Part shown: in pieces, positions 33,770 through 42,747 of the stretch
How positions within the stretch are numbered: the first letter of the stretch is position 1
Layout: each line of letters begins with the position of its first letter
NCBI GenBank assembly: GCA_012837645.1
Contig: DUQU01000018.1
Coordinates: 1 to 61,623, forward strand
DNA length: 61,623 nucleotides
Source: Acholeplasmataceae bacterium
GTDB taxonomy: Bacteria > Bacillota_I > Bacilli_A > Acholeplasmatales > UBA5453
Direction: 5' to 3'
Notes under the pieces: generated by a model
Told to the model about the DNA's origin: nothing
Database searches by the model: none
The model's input: the letters and a program-made list of their open reading frames with translations, nothing else
Made by a program: the position numbers and the translations under genes

Positions 33770-36086
33770 CGTTTATTTTATCTTTTAACCATTCACTTTT
33801 GAAAAATTCAATACTATCACTTATTTCTTTATCTAGTGAAGTTTCAGTTAGCTTAAACCAACAAGCAACGATTGTGATATCTTGTTTTACCTCATTATCA
33901 AAATCAAACAAAACGCCGTCAAGATACCATCCAACAAAACTGTAACCGTCTCTAATTGGTGCCTCAAGAGCGGAAATCTCACTAGCTTCTTCTAAGATTA
34001 CTTCTCCAGTAAAATCATCATCGTGATATCCTAGTTCAAACGTTACGATAATATCTTCCTTTGTTTCTTCATCTTTATCCCAACGGGCAAAGAAAACCGT
34101 ATCTCTTTTAATCTCTTCATCTGCAAAATTAAATTTTTGATTAAAACTATACCAACCTTTAAAAGTATAACCATCTCGTTTAGGCTCTTCTGGTGCCTCA
34201 ATTATTTGGGCCTCATCTAATTCCAATGGTTCAATTTCATTAGTTGTTTGATATCCTAAATCAAATACAACATAATACTTAACCTCTTTCGGTTTCCAAA
34301 AAGCAGTTAAGGTAACATTTTTATCAATTCTCATTTTAAAATCAAAAAGGCTTTCCATATAATACCAACCGATAAACTTATAACCTTCTCGTTGCGGAAC
34401 TTTGGGTTCTTTAAATGGTTTCAATGCTTCAACATAATGGTTAGTAATGCGATTTTCTACTTCATATCCTAAATCTAAGTTTACTTGGTAATCTCTTGAA
34501 AACAAATAATTAACTTCCTCATATTCTTGATTGTCAATTATCACTTTAGCATTTTGATAACCGTAATTTACTGTCGTGCTCTTATCTTCTAAACCAAATA
34601 AAATACTTAAATTACTATTTTTAAATACTTTAGAACTAGTAATTGAAAGTCCTTGATTTAAAACCTTATCAAAACCACTATTGCGCGCTTGACCAACTAA
34701 GCCGCCTACTAATAATTTTTCATAATCTTGATCAATGTTTTCACGTTCTTCTTTGTCAATAATATTAATATCTCCTTTAACAAGGCTTTCTTCTAAACGA
34801 AGATTGTTAGCTTTACCAATTAAACCACCGAGATAAAAACTACTGCTTTTAACATCTCTAGGCTTATTATTAAAGGGTTTAGTAATTTCGATATCAGCAT
34901 CGACATAAATATTTCTAAATTTAGAACCTAATACTAAACCAACAGCACCACCAACAACTGTTTCAATTTCTTGGTTGTTTGTCGCGGTCAACGTCGCTGT
35001 TTCTACATTAATTTTCGCTGTTACTTCGGCTTTTTCAATCATAACTACATAATCATCGCTATTTGTTTTTCCTACTAGACCGCCTATATTAGCGATCCCA
35101 GAGTTTAAAATATTGAAATCAACTGTCGCTTTAACGTTTTCCATCTTGCTTTTATCAAGTTTACCGACAGCGCCACCTAAGTTGATATTATTGCGATAGC
35201 TGCTGGAACTTTCTGGCTTTAACATTTCTACTGTAAAATTAACTTTACTATCAATAATTTTTCCGCCACTTTCTAAAGTTCCCACTAACCCCCCAAGATT
35301 AACTTCTAATGTAGTTGTAAATGCTAATGTCATTTTTCCATTCACTTCCACATTTTCAATGGTGCCGACATTTCTTCCTACTAAAAGGCCTGCGTAACGA
35401 GAATAAGTTTGAGTTTTCTCATATTTCACATCGATATTGTCAAGCTTTAAATTTTTGATTACTCCTGAGTTTCTTCCAAAAATACCCGAATAGGTTGTTC
35501 CTTTATCGATTTTAATGTTTTTAATTGTTTTATTATTTCCATCAAGTTCACCTTTAAACTCTTTAGAAGCGGTTGGGAAAATTGTTGCATACGCTCCTTC
35601 TAAATTATCAAAGTCAAGGTCGTTTTCAAGCCGATAATAAGCATTTTCATCTTGGTCTATTTTGAGGAACTCTTCTTCTGTGGTAATTAAGATTGGATTT
35701 TCCTTACTACCTCTTTCATCGGTTTTAAAAGCTTGTTTAGCTAAAGTTTTTCTCACTTTATTATAAATAGCTGTTACTTCAACATGGTAACTTTCACCGA
35801 CTTTTAGCCCTTTAAAAGTTAATAAATACTCTTTGGTGTTTTCATCTTCATCTTCAATAATTTCCACATCAACGGTTGTCACTTTACGATCACCTTCATA
35901 AAGAATCCCTTCAATAGAATCTTCATTAATGTTTTTATTACTATTATTAATAGTCAAATAAAGGTCGACTTCTGTCCTTTTCTTAACGACATTTTTAACA
36001 GTAATGGTATCTTCTTTTCCTTTATCACAACCAATTAACAAACTCGCTGTTAATAAAATTGTTAAAATTGCAATTATTCTTTTCAT
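33756..36086 (-). CDS. Large repeat lipoprotein with GLUG-like and InlB B-type repeats
   Basis: The 776-residue protein starts MKRIIAILTILLTASLLIGC, a lipoprotein signal with lipobox LIGC (Cys20). After a fibronectin-like region (about 30-125) come repeated GLUG-like segments (about 150-510) such as SGIFGRNSGVIKNLKL and AGLLVGRNVGTIENVEV. Three InlB B-type (Listeria-Bacteroides) repeats follow near the C-terminus, each with REGYKFIGWY, RDGYTFKGWY or RDGYSFVGWY. It should be anchored outside the membrane and may act as an adhesin. The ATG overlaps the gltX stop (ATGA) with GGAGG 4 bases upstream, so it is coupled to a housekeeping gene. No C-terminal sorting signal is seen. Confidence 0.88.
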   Translation of the reverse strand: MKRIIAILTILLTASLLIGCDKGKEDTITVKNVVKKRTEVDLYLTINNSNKNINEDSIEGILYEGDRKVTTVDVEIIEDEDENTKEYLLTFKGLKVGESYHVEVTAIYNKVRKTLAKQAFKTDERGSKENPILITTEEEFLKIDQDENAYYRLENDLDFDNLEGAYATIFPTASKEFKGELDGNNKTIKNIKIDKGTTYSGIFGRNSGVIKNLKLDNIDVKYEKTQTYSRYAGLLVGRNVGTIENVEVNGKMTLAFTTTLEVNLGGLVGTLESGGKIIDSKVNFTVEMLKPESSSSYRNNINLGGAVGKLDKSKMENVKATVDFNILNSGIANIGGLVGKTNSDDYVVMIEKAEVTAKINVETATLTATNNQEIETVVGGAVGLVLGSKFRNIYVDADIEITKPFNNKPRDVKSSSFYLGGLIGKANNLRLEESLVKGDINIIDKEERENIDQDYEKLLVGGLVGQARNSGFDKVLNQGLSITSSKVFKNSNLSILFGLEDKSTTVNYGYQNAKVIIDNQEYEEVNYLFSRDYQVNLDLGYEVENRITNHYVEALKPFKEPKVPQREGYKFIGWYYMESLFDFKMRIDKNVTLTAFWKPKEVKYYVVFDLGYQTTNEIEPLELDEAQIIEAPEEPKRDGYTFKGWYSFNQKFNFADEEIKRDTVFFARWDKDEETKEDIIVTFELGYHDDDFTGEVILEEASEISALEAPIRDGYSFVGWYLDGVLFDFDNEVKQDITIVACWFKLTETSLDKEISDSIEFFKSEWLKDKINEGLN

Positions 36087-37420
36087 AATTCCTCCAACAC
36101 TTTTAATGTTTTTTCAATATTTTTCATTACTTTATCGTGACCTAAAAGTATTAATAATTTCGCTAATTCCGGACCATGCATTTTGTGGGTTGCTGAAATT
36201 CTCGTCGGCATATATAATGTTTTGCCTCTAACTTTTAATTCTTTATTAATTTCTTTTAAGGCAGTTTTAATATTCTCTTCATTAAATTCATTCACTTTTA
36301 ATTTTTGTTCGAAAGCTTTAATTACTTCTAAATGGATAGCATCTTCTTTTAAAAAGTCGATTTCTGATGCTGCTAGGTCTTCATCATCTTGAAAGTATTC
36401 CTGATAAAAGGAAATTATTTGTGCACCATATTCCAATCTATCTTGAAACAATTCTACAAAACTTTTCTGCCATTTGCTATCTTTTTGTGGTAACTTTATT
36501 AAAAAAGGTTGTAAAAATTCCATTAATTTCTCAATTTCACTGTTTTTAAGATAAGTATGATTAATAAATTTTAACTTTTCTTTATCAAACATTGAAGGAG
36601 CTTTTGTCAATCTTTTTTCATCAAATAAAGCAATTATTTCTGCCGCTGATAAAATCTCTTCGTTAATACTTGGACTCCAGCCTAATAAAGAAATAAAGTT
36701 GAAAAGTGCTTCTGGAAGATAACCTAAGTTTTTATATTCACTAATAAATTGAACGATGTTTTTATCGCGTTTTGATAGTTTCTTCTTTTCTTCGTTAACA
36801 ATAATTGCCATATGGCCAAATAGAGGTATTTCCCAGCCAAATGCTTGATAAATCATTATTTGTTTTGGAGTGTTAGTAATGTGTTCTTCCCCTCTTAAAA
36901 CATGGCTTATTTTCATGAAATGATCATCGATAACAACAGCGAAGTTATAAGTGGGAATGCCGTTATCTTTTAAAATAATCCAATCCTCAACATCTTCACT
37001 TGAAAAGTCCATCTCACCTCTAACCATATCATTAAAACGATATTCTTTTCCTTTTGGCACCTTAAAACGAATAGCGTAATCTTCGCTACCTTCTTTATAA
37101 TCTTTCGATGCCATACCGGCTTCAAGTAATTGATGAGCATACTTTTGGTATAGTTCTAGTCTTTCTAATTGACGATAGGGACCGTATGGACCACCTTTTT
37201 GAGGCGATTCATCAAACTCGATTCCCAACCATTCTAAATCATTTAATTGTGATTTTTCACCACCTTTAACGTGGCGTTTAATATCGGTATCCTCGATTCT
37301 AATAATCACCTTACCGCCATGGTGTTTCGCAAACAAATAATTAAATAAAGCGGTTCTAGCATTACCGATATGTAAAAGCCCCGTTGGACTTGGTGCGTAT
37401 CTAACTCTTATTTCTTTCAT
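36083..37420 (-). CDS. gltX: Glutamyl-tRNA synthetase
   Basis: The 445-residue class I synthetase has HIGN in PSPTGLLHIGNARTALFNY and KLSKRD in EEKKKLSKRDKN. It is somewhat shorter than B. subtilis GltX (about 480). It charges tRNA-Glu; whether it is discriminating, with a GatCAB pathway for Gln, cannot be told from here. The stop codon is TGA, which overlaps the lipoprotein ATG. No clear promoter lies between it and the rpsI hairpin, so it may depend partly on read-through from rplM-rpsI. Confidence 0.97.
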   Translation of the reverse strand: MKEIRVRYAPSPTGLLHIGNARTALFNYLFAKHHGGKVIIRIEDTDIKRHVKGGEKSQLNDLEWLGIEFDESPQKGGPYGPYRQLERLELYQKYAHQLLEAGMASKDYKEGSEDYAIRFKVPKGKEYRFNDMVRGEMDFSSEDVEDWIILKDNGIPTYNFAVVIDDHFMKISHVLRGEEHITNTPKQIMIYQAFGWEIPLFGHMAIIVNEEKKKLSKRDKNIVQFISEYKNLGYLPEALFNFISLLGWSPSINEEILSAAEIIALFDEKRLTKAPSMFDKEKLKFINHTYLKNSEIEKLMEFLQPFLIKLPQKDSKWQKSFVELFQDRLEYGAQIISFYQEYFQDDEDLAASEIDFLKEDAIHLEVIKAFEQKLKVNEFNEENIKTALKEINKELKVRGKTLYMPTRISATHKMHGPELAKLLILLGHDKVMKNIEKTLKVLEEL

Positions 37421-37446
37421 TTTTATACCTCATTATTAGAAAATAA

Positions 37447-37466
37447 AAGGACCATTAAAGATCCTT
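37447..37466 (-). terminator. Weak terminator after rpsI
   Basis: Minus-strand AAGGATC and GGTCCTT pair with one G-T pair around a 6-base loop; the tail is TTATTTT. It may end rplM-rpsI transcription incompletely. Confidence 0.6.
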
Positions 37467-37474
37467 CTGCTTTT

Positions 37475-37867
37475 TTAACGTTTGGAAAATTGACTTGCTT
37501 TTCTTGCCTTTTTAAGGCCGTATTTTTTACGTTCTTTAGCGCGAGAATCTCTCGTAATTAAACCTGCTGGTTTTAAGATTTTACGTAAATCAGGATTAAC
37601 TTCCATTAAGGCACGCGCTATTCCTAATCGAATCGCCCCCGCTTGACCGCCTAAACCGCCACCATGAACATTAACTCTAATATCAAATTTATTGATAGTC
37701 TCTGTTAATTCTAATGGTTGTAAAACATCCAATCTAATCGCGGCCGAAGGAATATAATCTTCAAATGGACGTCCATTAATACTAAATTCTCCTTCACCCG
37801 ATGTTAAGATAACACGAGCAACACTTTTCTTTCTTCTTCCAGTACCTAAATATCTCACTACATCCAT
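37475..37867 (-). CDS. rpsI: 30S ribosomal protein S9
   Basis: The 130-residue protein begins [19 protein letters not shown] and ends in the conserved [12 protein letters not shown], whose C-terminal tail reaches the P-site tRNA. It follows rplM after one base, as in nearly all bacteria. Confidence 0.98.
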   Translation of the reverse strand: MDVVRYLGTGRRKKSVARVILTSGEGEFSINGRPFEDYIPSAAIRLDVLQPLELTETINKFDIRVNVHGGGLGGQAGAIRLGIARALMEVNPDLRKILKPAGLITRDSRAKERKKYGLKKARKASQFSKR

Positions 37868-37868
37868 C

Positions 37869-38303
37869 TTATTTTACCTCCAATACAATTGGTTTTTGAG
37901 CTTTATGAGGATGAATATCTTTATTATAAACATAAAGTTTACGATACATCGCTCTGCCTAATTTTGTTTTTGGCAACATCCCCTTAACAGCTAACTCTAC
38001 CATTTTCTCGGGAAACTTCTCTTGCATTTCTTTAGCAGTTCTTGTTTTTAAACCACCTGGATAACCACTGTGGCGATAATAAAGTTTATCATTCCATTTA
38101 TTACCAGTTAAAACAATCTCACCAGCATTAATTATTATCACATAATCACCACTATCTACATGAGGGGTGTAAAAGGGATTATGTTTTCCTTTTAATACTG
38201 ACGCGACTACTGTTGCTAATCTTCCTAATGTTTTTCCTTTAGCGTCCACTAGATACCATTTTCTTTCTACGGCATGGGCGCTAAGCATTGTTGTTTGTCT
38301 CAT
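37869..38303 (-). CDS. rplM: 50S ribosomal protein L13
   Basis: The 144-residue protein begins [20 protein letters not shown] and has the L13 signature [19 protein letters not shown] and the conserved [17 protein letters not shown]13 is an early assembly protein of the 50S subunit. It is the first gene of rplM-rpsI, with a strong promoter and a leader hairpin next to the ribosome binding site (GAGG). In B. subtilis rplM follows truA; here truA lies elsewhere in the window. Confidence 0.98.
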   Translation of the reverse strand: MRQTTMLSAHAVERKWYLVDAKGKTLGRLATVVASVLKGKHNPFYTPHVDSGDYVIIINAGEIVLTGNKWNDKLYYRHSGYPGGLKTRTAKEMQEKFPEKMVELAVKGMLPKTKLGRAMYRKLYVYNKDIHPHKAQKPIVLEVK

Positions 38304-38315
38304 AATAACCTCTTT

Positions 38316-38332
38316 CCTTATTTATAATAAGG
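38316..38332 (-). promoter_or_regulatory. Leader hairpin upstream of rplM
   Basis: Minus-strand CCTTATT and AATAAGG form a 7-base stem with a 3-base loop in the leader of about 55 bases, ending just before the ribosome binding site. It may correspond to an L13 leader, but I could not match a named motif with certainty. Confidence 0.45.
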
Positions 38333-38368
38333 GCTAAATGGCTTTTCTTTCTAAAATGTACCGCTACA

Positions 38369-38397
38369 ATAATACACTATCTCATATTAGTTGTCAA
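38369..38397 (-). promoter_or_regulatory. rplM-rpsI promoter
   Basis: On the minus strand, -35 TTGACA (38397-38392), 17 bases, -10 TATTAT (38374-38369). Confidence 0.88.
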
Positions 38398-38436
38398 ACC
38401 TTTTTCCCGAAAAGGCGCTTTAAAATAATAGTCTCT

Positions 38437-40002
38437 TTAAATATCTATTTTCGCCTCTAATATTTCTTTCATTTTTTTCTCTTTATCAAATCTTTCAAAT
38501 AACACAAACGGCTTATTAGGGCGATGAGAGTCAGGATAGAGTCCGAAAGTTAAAGTCTCTTCAAAGTTGCTTGGTTCAATATTGAGTTGTTGAAAGATTT
38601 TCTCTGCCGTCGTTGGCATAAAAGCTTTTAAAAGAGTAGCGATAATACGAATTGTTTCTATGAGTTGATATAAAACACCATCTAACTCATCTTTATTATT
38701 GGCTTTCATTAAGTTCCAAGGCTCACTTAAATCAATAAATTTATTAGCCGCTCTCGTAACTTTCATAATCTCTTCTAAAGCATCACCAACATGATAAGTG
38801 TTCATCTTTTTGCGCACCTTTTCTAACAAAGATGTCGCTATTATTTTTAAGTCAATTTGATAATCATTTTTAGTAAAAGCTTTCCTTACAAGCCCGCCAT
38901 TATATTTATTAATCATTCCTAGAGTACGATTAACTAAATTTCCTAAAGTATTAGCGAGATCGCTATTATTTCGTTCTATTAAAAGTTCATATGTGAGATT
39001 GCCATCACTATTATAAGGAATTTCATGTAAAACATAATATCGAATTGCGTCTTTATCAAAATGTTTTAACAAATCATCAACATAAATAGTATTGCCAATC
39101 GATTTACTCATTTTGAGTTTATCGATTAAAATCCAAGGATGACCAAAAATCGTTTTTGGCAATGGCATCTCCAACGCCATCAATAAAATCGGCCAATATA
39201 TAGTATGAAATCTTAAAATATCTTTTCCAATTAGATGAAGATCTGCCGGCCAATATTTTAAAAACTCAGCACTTGTTAAGTTTTCATCTAAACCCAAAGA
39301 AGTAATATAATTAGCTAAAGCATCGATCCAAACATAAATAACATGTGTTTTATCAAAAGTTGGAATACCCCATTTTAAAGTGGTTCTCGTTACTGATAAA
39401 TCATTTAGAGGTTCGTTTAAAAAATTATTTAACATTTCATTTTTTCTTGATTCTGGTTGAATAAATTCTGGATGTTTTTTAAGATGTGCTAATAATCTTT
39501 CTTGGTATTTGCTCAGTTTAAAAAAATAAGTCTCTTCTTCCATCCAAACTAGTTTATCTCCTCTTTCACCAACACCACTTTCAATCAATTCTTTATCGAA
39601 AATAAAGGCTTCTTCACTAACGCTATACCAGCCACTATATTTACCTAAATAAATATCACCTTGTTGATAAAGTTTTTTAAAAATAAGCTGCACTAATTTT
39701 TGATGGTTTTCATCAGTAGTTCTTACAAACCTATCGTATGAAATATCTAAAGAATGGTAAATTCTCTTTATTTCGTCGCTAATATAATCAACGTGTTCTT
39801 GGGGAGACTTGTTTAAACTCATCGCTCTATCAGCAATTTTTTGACCATGTTCATCAGTTCCTGTTTGAAATAAAACATCATAGCCATCTAAACGTTTAAA
39901 TCGCGCAATTGCATCCGCTAAAACCGCTTCATAAACATTGCCAATATGGGGAATTCCTGTCGTATAAGTAATCGCTGTCGTCAAATAAAACTTTTCTTTC
40001 AT
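38437..40002 (-). CDS. metG: Methionyl-tRNA synthetase
   Basis: The 521-residue class I synthetase has the HIGH-type motif HIGN in TTGIPHIGNVYEAVLAD and KMSKS in KLKMSKSIGN. It lacks the CxxC zinc knuckle of the E. coli enzyme and the C-terminal tRNA-binding (Trbp111-like) extension, so it is a short form. It is the last gene of the tmk-holB-ricT-rsmI group, and its ATG overlaps the rsmI stop (ATGA). No riboswitch or T-box is present. Confidence 0.97.
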   Translation of the reverse strand: MKEKFYLTTAITYTTGIPHIGNVYEAVLADAIARFKRLDGYDVLFQTGTDEHGQKIADRAMSLNKSPQEHVDYISDEIKRIYHSLDISYDRFVRTTDENHQKLVQLIFKKLYQQGDIYLGKYSGWYSVSEEAFIFDKELIESGVGERGDKLVWMEEETYFFKLSKYQERLLAHLKKHPEFIQPESRKNEMLNNFLNEPLNDLSVTRTTLKWGIPTFDKTHVIYVWIDALANYITSLGLDENLTSAEFLKYWPADLHLIGKDILRFHTIYWPILLMALEMPLPKTIFGHPWILIDKLKMSKSIGNTIYVDDLLKHFDKDAIRYYVLHEIPYNSDGNLTYELLIERNNSDLANTLGNLVNRTLGMINKYNGGLVRKAFTKNDYQIDLKIIATSLLEKVRKKMNTYHVGDALEEIMKVTRAANKFIDLSEPWNLMKANNKDELDGVLYQLIETIRIIATLLKAFMPTTAEKIFQQLNIEPSNFEETLTFGLYPDSHRPNKPFVLFERFDKEKKMKEILEAKIDI

Positions 40003-40814
40003 TTTTTAACCTTTCTTATCGCAATTTGATAAACTTCATTTTTGTTAACTTGTAACTCTTCGCTAACTTTTAAAATCGCTGTTTTCTTTAGATAACCTTT
40101 GTTTAAATACTTTTTTAAGGCTTGTACTATTTCCGCCTCTGTTATTTGCTCTGCTTTCGCCCCTTCAACAATTAAAACAAATTCACCTTTTAACTCTATT
40201 TCAATCTCATCTTTTAGTTCATAATGATAAATAGTTTCAAACTTTTTAGTCAATTCGCGAGCAATCGTAATCTTTCTATTACCATAAAGTTGATAAAGTT
40301 CCTTTATTAAAGAGACTAAGCGGTCTTTTCTTTCATAAAAAACTAAAGTATGAGTTAAGTCTTGATACTGTTTTAAAGTCTTTTCCCGAGCTGCTTTCTT
40401 ACGGTCTAAAAAACCAATAAAAGTAAAGGGTTGAATTGGTAATCCTGAGGAAACTAAAGCTGCTAAGACAGCACTCGGACCAGGTATTGAAATCACTCGA
40501 TATAAGCCCTTCACATTTTTGATTAAGCCATAACCAGGATCGCTTACTCCAGGAGTACCAGCATCACTTATATATCCCACGCTTAAGCCTTTTTCTAAAT
40601 GTTTTAAAAGTTCGTTTAAAACCTCTTCTTCATTATATTCATAATAAGGATAAAGCTCTCTATTAATTTGATAGTGAGACAATAGTTTTTTAGTAACTCG
40701 GGTGTCTTCAGCATATAAGACATCTACTTTTTCTAATACCTCTAAAGCTCTTAATGTAATATCTTTTAAATTACCAATAGGACTCGAGATTAAATATAAG
40801 CCAGTTTCTAACAT
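39999..40814 (-). CDS. rsmI: 16S rRNA (cytidine-2'-O-)-methyltransferase RsmI
   Basis: The 271-residue protein has the tetrapyrrole-methylase fold motifs of RsmI: LYLISSPIGNLKDITLRALE, YAEDTRVTKKLL and ISDAGTPGVSDPGY. It methylates the ribose of C1402 in 16S rRNA. I chose the ATG at 40814, which overlaps the upstream stop by one base (TAATG). An in-frame TTG at 40826 is possible but sits almost on the ribosome binding site. Its place before metG matches Bacillus yabC and metS. Confidence 0.93.
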   Translation of the reverse strand: MLETGLYLISSPIGNLKDITLRALEVLEKVDVLYAEDTRVTKKLLSHYQINRELYPYYEYNEEEVLNELLKHLEKGLSVGYISDAGTPGVSDPGYGLIKNVKGLYRVISIPGPSAVLAALVSSGLPIQPFTFIGFLDRKKAAREKTLKQYQDLTHTLVFYERKDRLVSLIKELYQLYGNRKITIARELTKKFETIYHYELKDEIEIELKGEFVLIVEGAKAEQITEAEIVQALKKYLNKGYLKKTAILKVSEELQVNKNEVYQIAIRKVKK

Positions 40815-41224
40815 TAAGTAATACAAATCCTTCTTGCTTTTTCTTTTAAATCCCTTTCGTCATAAAGCAATTCCATCAACTCTTTCCTTTTAGCCAAACT
40901 AACTTTAAACTGCCTGCGAATGTTATCTAAAAAGAAATGTTCACTAGTATTATAAAGATCATCGCTCATCGTAATACTCAACAAATTCAAATATACTATA
41001 TTTCTAATTGCTTGCGGGCTTTTAACAAAAAAGTCAATTGTTTCATTAATATCGGCAGCCAAAGAAAAAGTATACTCCTTAATGATATTATCGCCAACTT
41101 CGGCTAACATCATATTTAAAATTCTTTCTTCATGAGAAGTTGCTTTACCATCAACTGAAACGATTTGAATTGCTAAATCTAAGAACTTAAGTTTTTCTTT
41201 TCTGTTTAATCTACTCAATAGCAT
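40814..41224 (-). CDS. TerB-like protein
   Basis: The 136-residue helical protein starts MLLSRLNRKEKLKFLDLAIQ and has the TerB pattern FLDLAIQIVSVDGKATSHEERIL, in which acidic and Gly residues of DGK-x-x-x-x-E may bind a metal. The rest is helical with no membrane segment. TerB domains occur in tellurite-resistance and many stress-related proteins, but the role here is unknown. It replaces the GIY-YIG gene yazA found at this place in B. subtilis and is coupled to rsmI. The start at 41224 lies within the upstream coding end. Confidence 0.6.
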   Translation of the reverse strand: MLLSRLNRKEKLKFLDLAIQIVSVDGKATSHEERILNMMLAEVGDNIIKEYTFSLAADINETIDFFVKSPQAIRNIVYLNLLSITMSDDLYNTSEHFFLDNIRRQFKVSLAKRKELMELLYDERDLKEKARRICIT

Positions 41225-41954
41225 TATTATCACTTCCACAATTATATATTTTTAAAACTTCATCACTCCATTTATCACCTTGATAGATATATAAAGGAGC
41301 TTCTATTATTAATCCTCCTTTGGCAGGAGATTTTTTAATTTCTAATAAAACGTGATTTGCTTTCTTAGCCTGATTGGGATAAACAAGTCGCATCCTTTTA
41401 GGCTCTAATTGATACTTTTCTAAGAGATTAAAACACTCTTTTAATCTTTCAGGAAAATATATTAAATAAAAATAACCACCATTTTTAAGTAATTTGCTAA
41501 CTGTCTTTAGCAAACTTTCTAAAGTCACCATTAATTCATGTTTAGCAATTTGTTTATAAGGAGATAAATTTAAATTACTTTTTTTAGTTACCTTAAAATA
41601 AGGAGGATTTGCAGAAATCAAATCATAACTTTTAAGAGGATAACAATTTAACTGATGCAGATCGCCTAAAACCAAAGTAATTTGCGCTTTTAATTTATTT
41701 TCTAAAACATTAGCTAAAGCCATTTTATAAACATCTTCTTGGACTTCAATGCCAGTAATCTTAGCTTCAGTCTTTAAAGTAAGATAGATTGGAATAACGC
41801 CATTTCCCGTTCCTAAATCTAAAATGTTTTTAACATCTTTTCTAATCCTTATATAATCAGCCAACAAGAGTGAATCTAATGTAAAAGAAAACATTTCATG
41901 GTGTTGATAAATTTGATATTTAGGATAACCAAGAAGTTCAACCTTACGCCACAC
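41211..41954 (-). CDS. tRNA1(Val) adenine-N6 methyltransferase-like protein (YabB/TrmN6 family)
   Basis: The protein (247 residues) has a SAM site ILDLGTGNGVIPIYL and the catalytic NPPY in LISANPPYFKV, typical of N6-adenine or amino methyltransferases. The upstream YQHHEMFSFTLDSLLLADY segment matches the family start. B. subtilis has the relative yabB at this place. I prefer the GTG at 41954, with GAGG 6 bases upstream, inside the end of ricT. An in-frame ATG at 41966 and a longer frame to 42014 are alternatives. Confidence 0.85.
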   Translation of the reverse strand: MWRKVELLGYPKYQIYQHHEMFSFTLDSLLLADYIRIRKDVKNILDLGTGNGVIPIYLTLKTEAKITGIEVQEDVYKMALANVLENKLKAQITLVLGDLHQLNCYPLKSYDLISANPPYFKVTKKSNLNLSPYKQIAKHELMVTLESLLKTVSKLLKNGGYFYLIYFPERLKECFNLLEKYQLEPKRMRLVYPNQAKKANHVLLEIKKSPAKGGLIIEAPLYIYQGDKWSDEVLKIYNCGSDNNAIE

Positions 41955-42738
41955 GTTTAACCTCATTAACAGGAAAACTTGCGACGTTTCCTTCTTTGAA
42001 AACAACTTTAACACGTTGTTTTAAAATTTGAATATCAACTACTTTTCCTTTTCCATTTTTCGTTAAAACATATTCATCTAAATCAGGCAAGTTTTCTCTT
42101 AACTCTTCATACATCTCATTTTCATATTTAATACAACAAAGTAACTTTCCACAATTACCACTAATCTTTTGTGGATTAAGACTTAAGTTTTGATTTTTAG
42201 CCATTTTAATAGAAATGTTTTCAAAATTACCAATAAAACTCTCACAACAAGTCACGTACCCACAGGGCCCAATACTACCAATTAATTTAGCGCCGTCACG
42301 AGATCCGATTTGTTTTAACTCAATTCTAGTTCGGTATTCTTCGCTTAAATCTTTAACCAGTTCTCTAAAGTCCACTCTTTGTTCGGATTCGAAGTAGATA
42401 ATTAACCTCTCCTTATTTAAAGTATATTCACTCGCCAAAACTTTCATATTTAAATCTCTTCTTCTCACAAACTCTTTAGTTTTAGCAACAATTTTATTTT
42501 CTTCCATCTGATTGGCTTCCATCATCAAAATATCGATTTCACTAGCCACTCTTATAATTGATTCCATTTCCTCTAAATTATCTAGTTCTTGATATTCTGA
42601 AGCTCCAACGGCCTTACCAACTTCTAAACCACGAGCAGTTTCCACTACAACAAAATCATCATGAGCGATGGTTACCCCTTCAGGAACTAAGTAATATCTA
42701 TTGCTTATTTGTTTAAAACTAACATTACAAACTAACAT
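41944..42738 (-). CDS. ricT: RicT (YaaT, PSP1-domain) Fe-S protein
   Basis: The 264-residue PSP1 domain protein carries the Cys signatures GPCGYVTCC and NCGKLLCC, which in B. subtilis RicT supply ligands to a [4Fe-4S] cluster. With RicA and RicF it forms the Y-complex that acts with RNase Y in mRNA maturation; whether those partners exist here cannot be seen. It lies between holB and the trmN6-like gene, as in Bacillus. Confidence 0.95.
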   Translation of the reverse strand: MLVCNVSFKQISNRYYLVPEGVTIAHDDFVVVETARGLEVGKAVGASEYQELDNLEEMESIIRVASEIDILMMEANQMEENKIVAKTKEFVRRRDLNMKVLASEYTLNKERLIIYFESEQRVDFRELVKDLSEEYRTRIELKQIGSRDGAKLIGSIGPCGYVTCCESFIGNFENISIKMAKNQNLSLNPQKISGNCGKLLCCIKYENEMYEELRENLPDLDEYVLTKNGKGKVVDIQILKQRVKVVFKEGNVASFPVNEVKRVA

Positions 42739-42747
42739 CTTTCACCT

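Noticed and set aside
33756-36086. Lipoprotein as part of a mobile element
   Set aside because: No transposase, integrase, terminal repeats or target duplications are visible nearby, and its codon and base use look like those of the neighbours.
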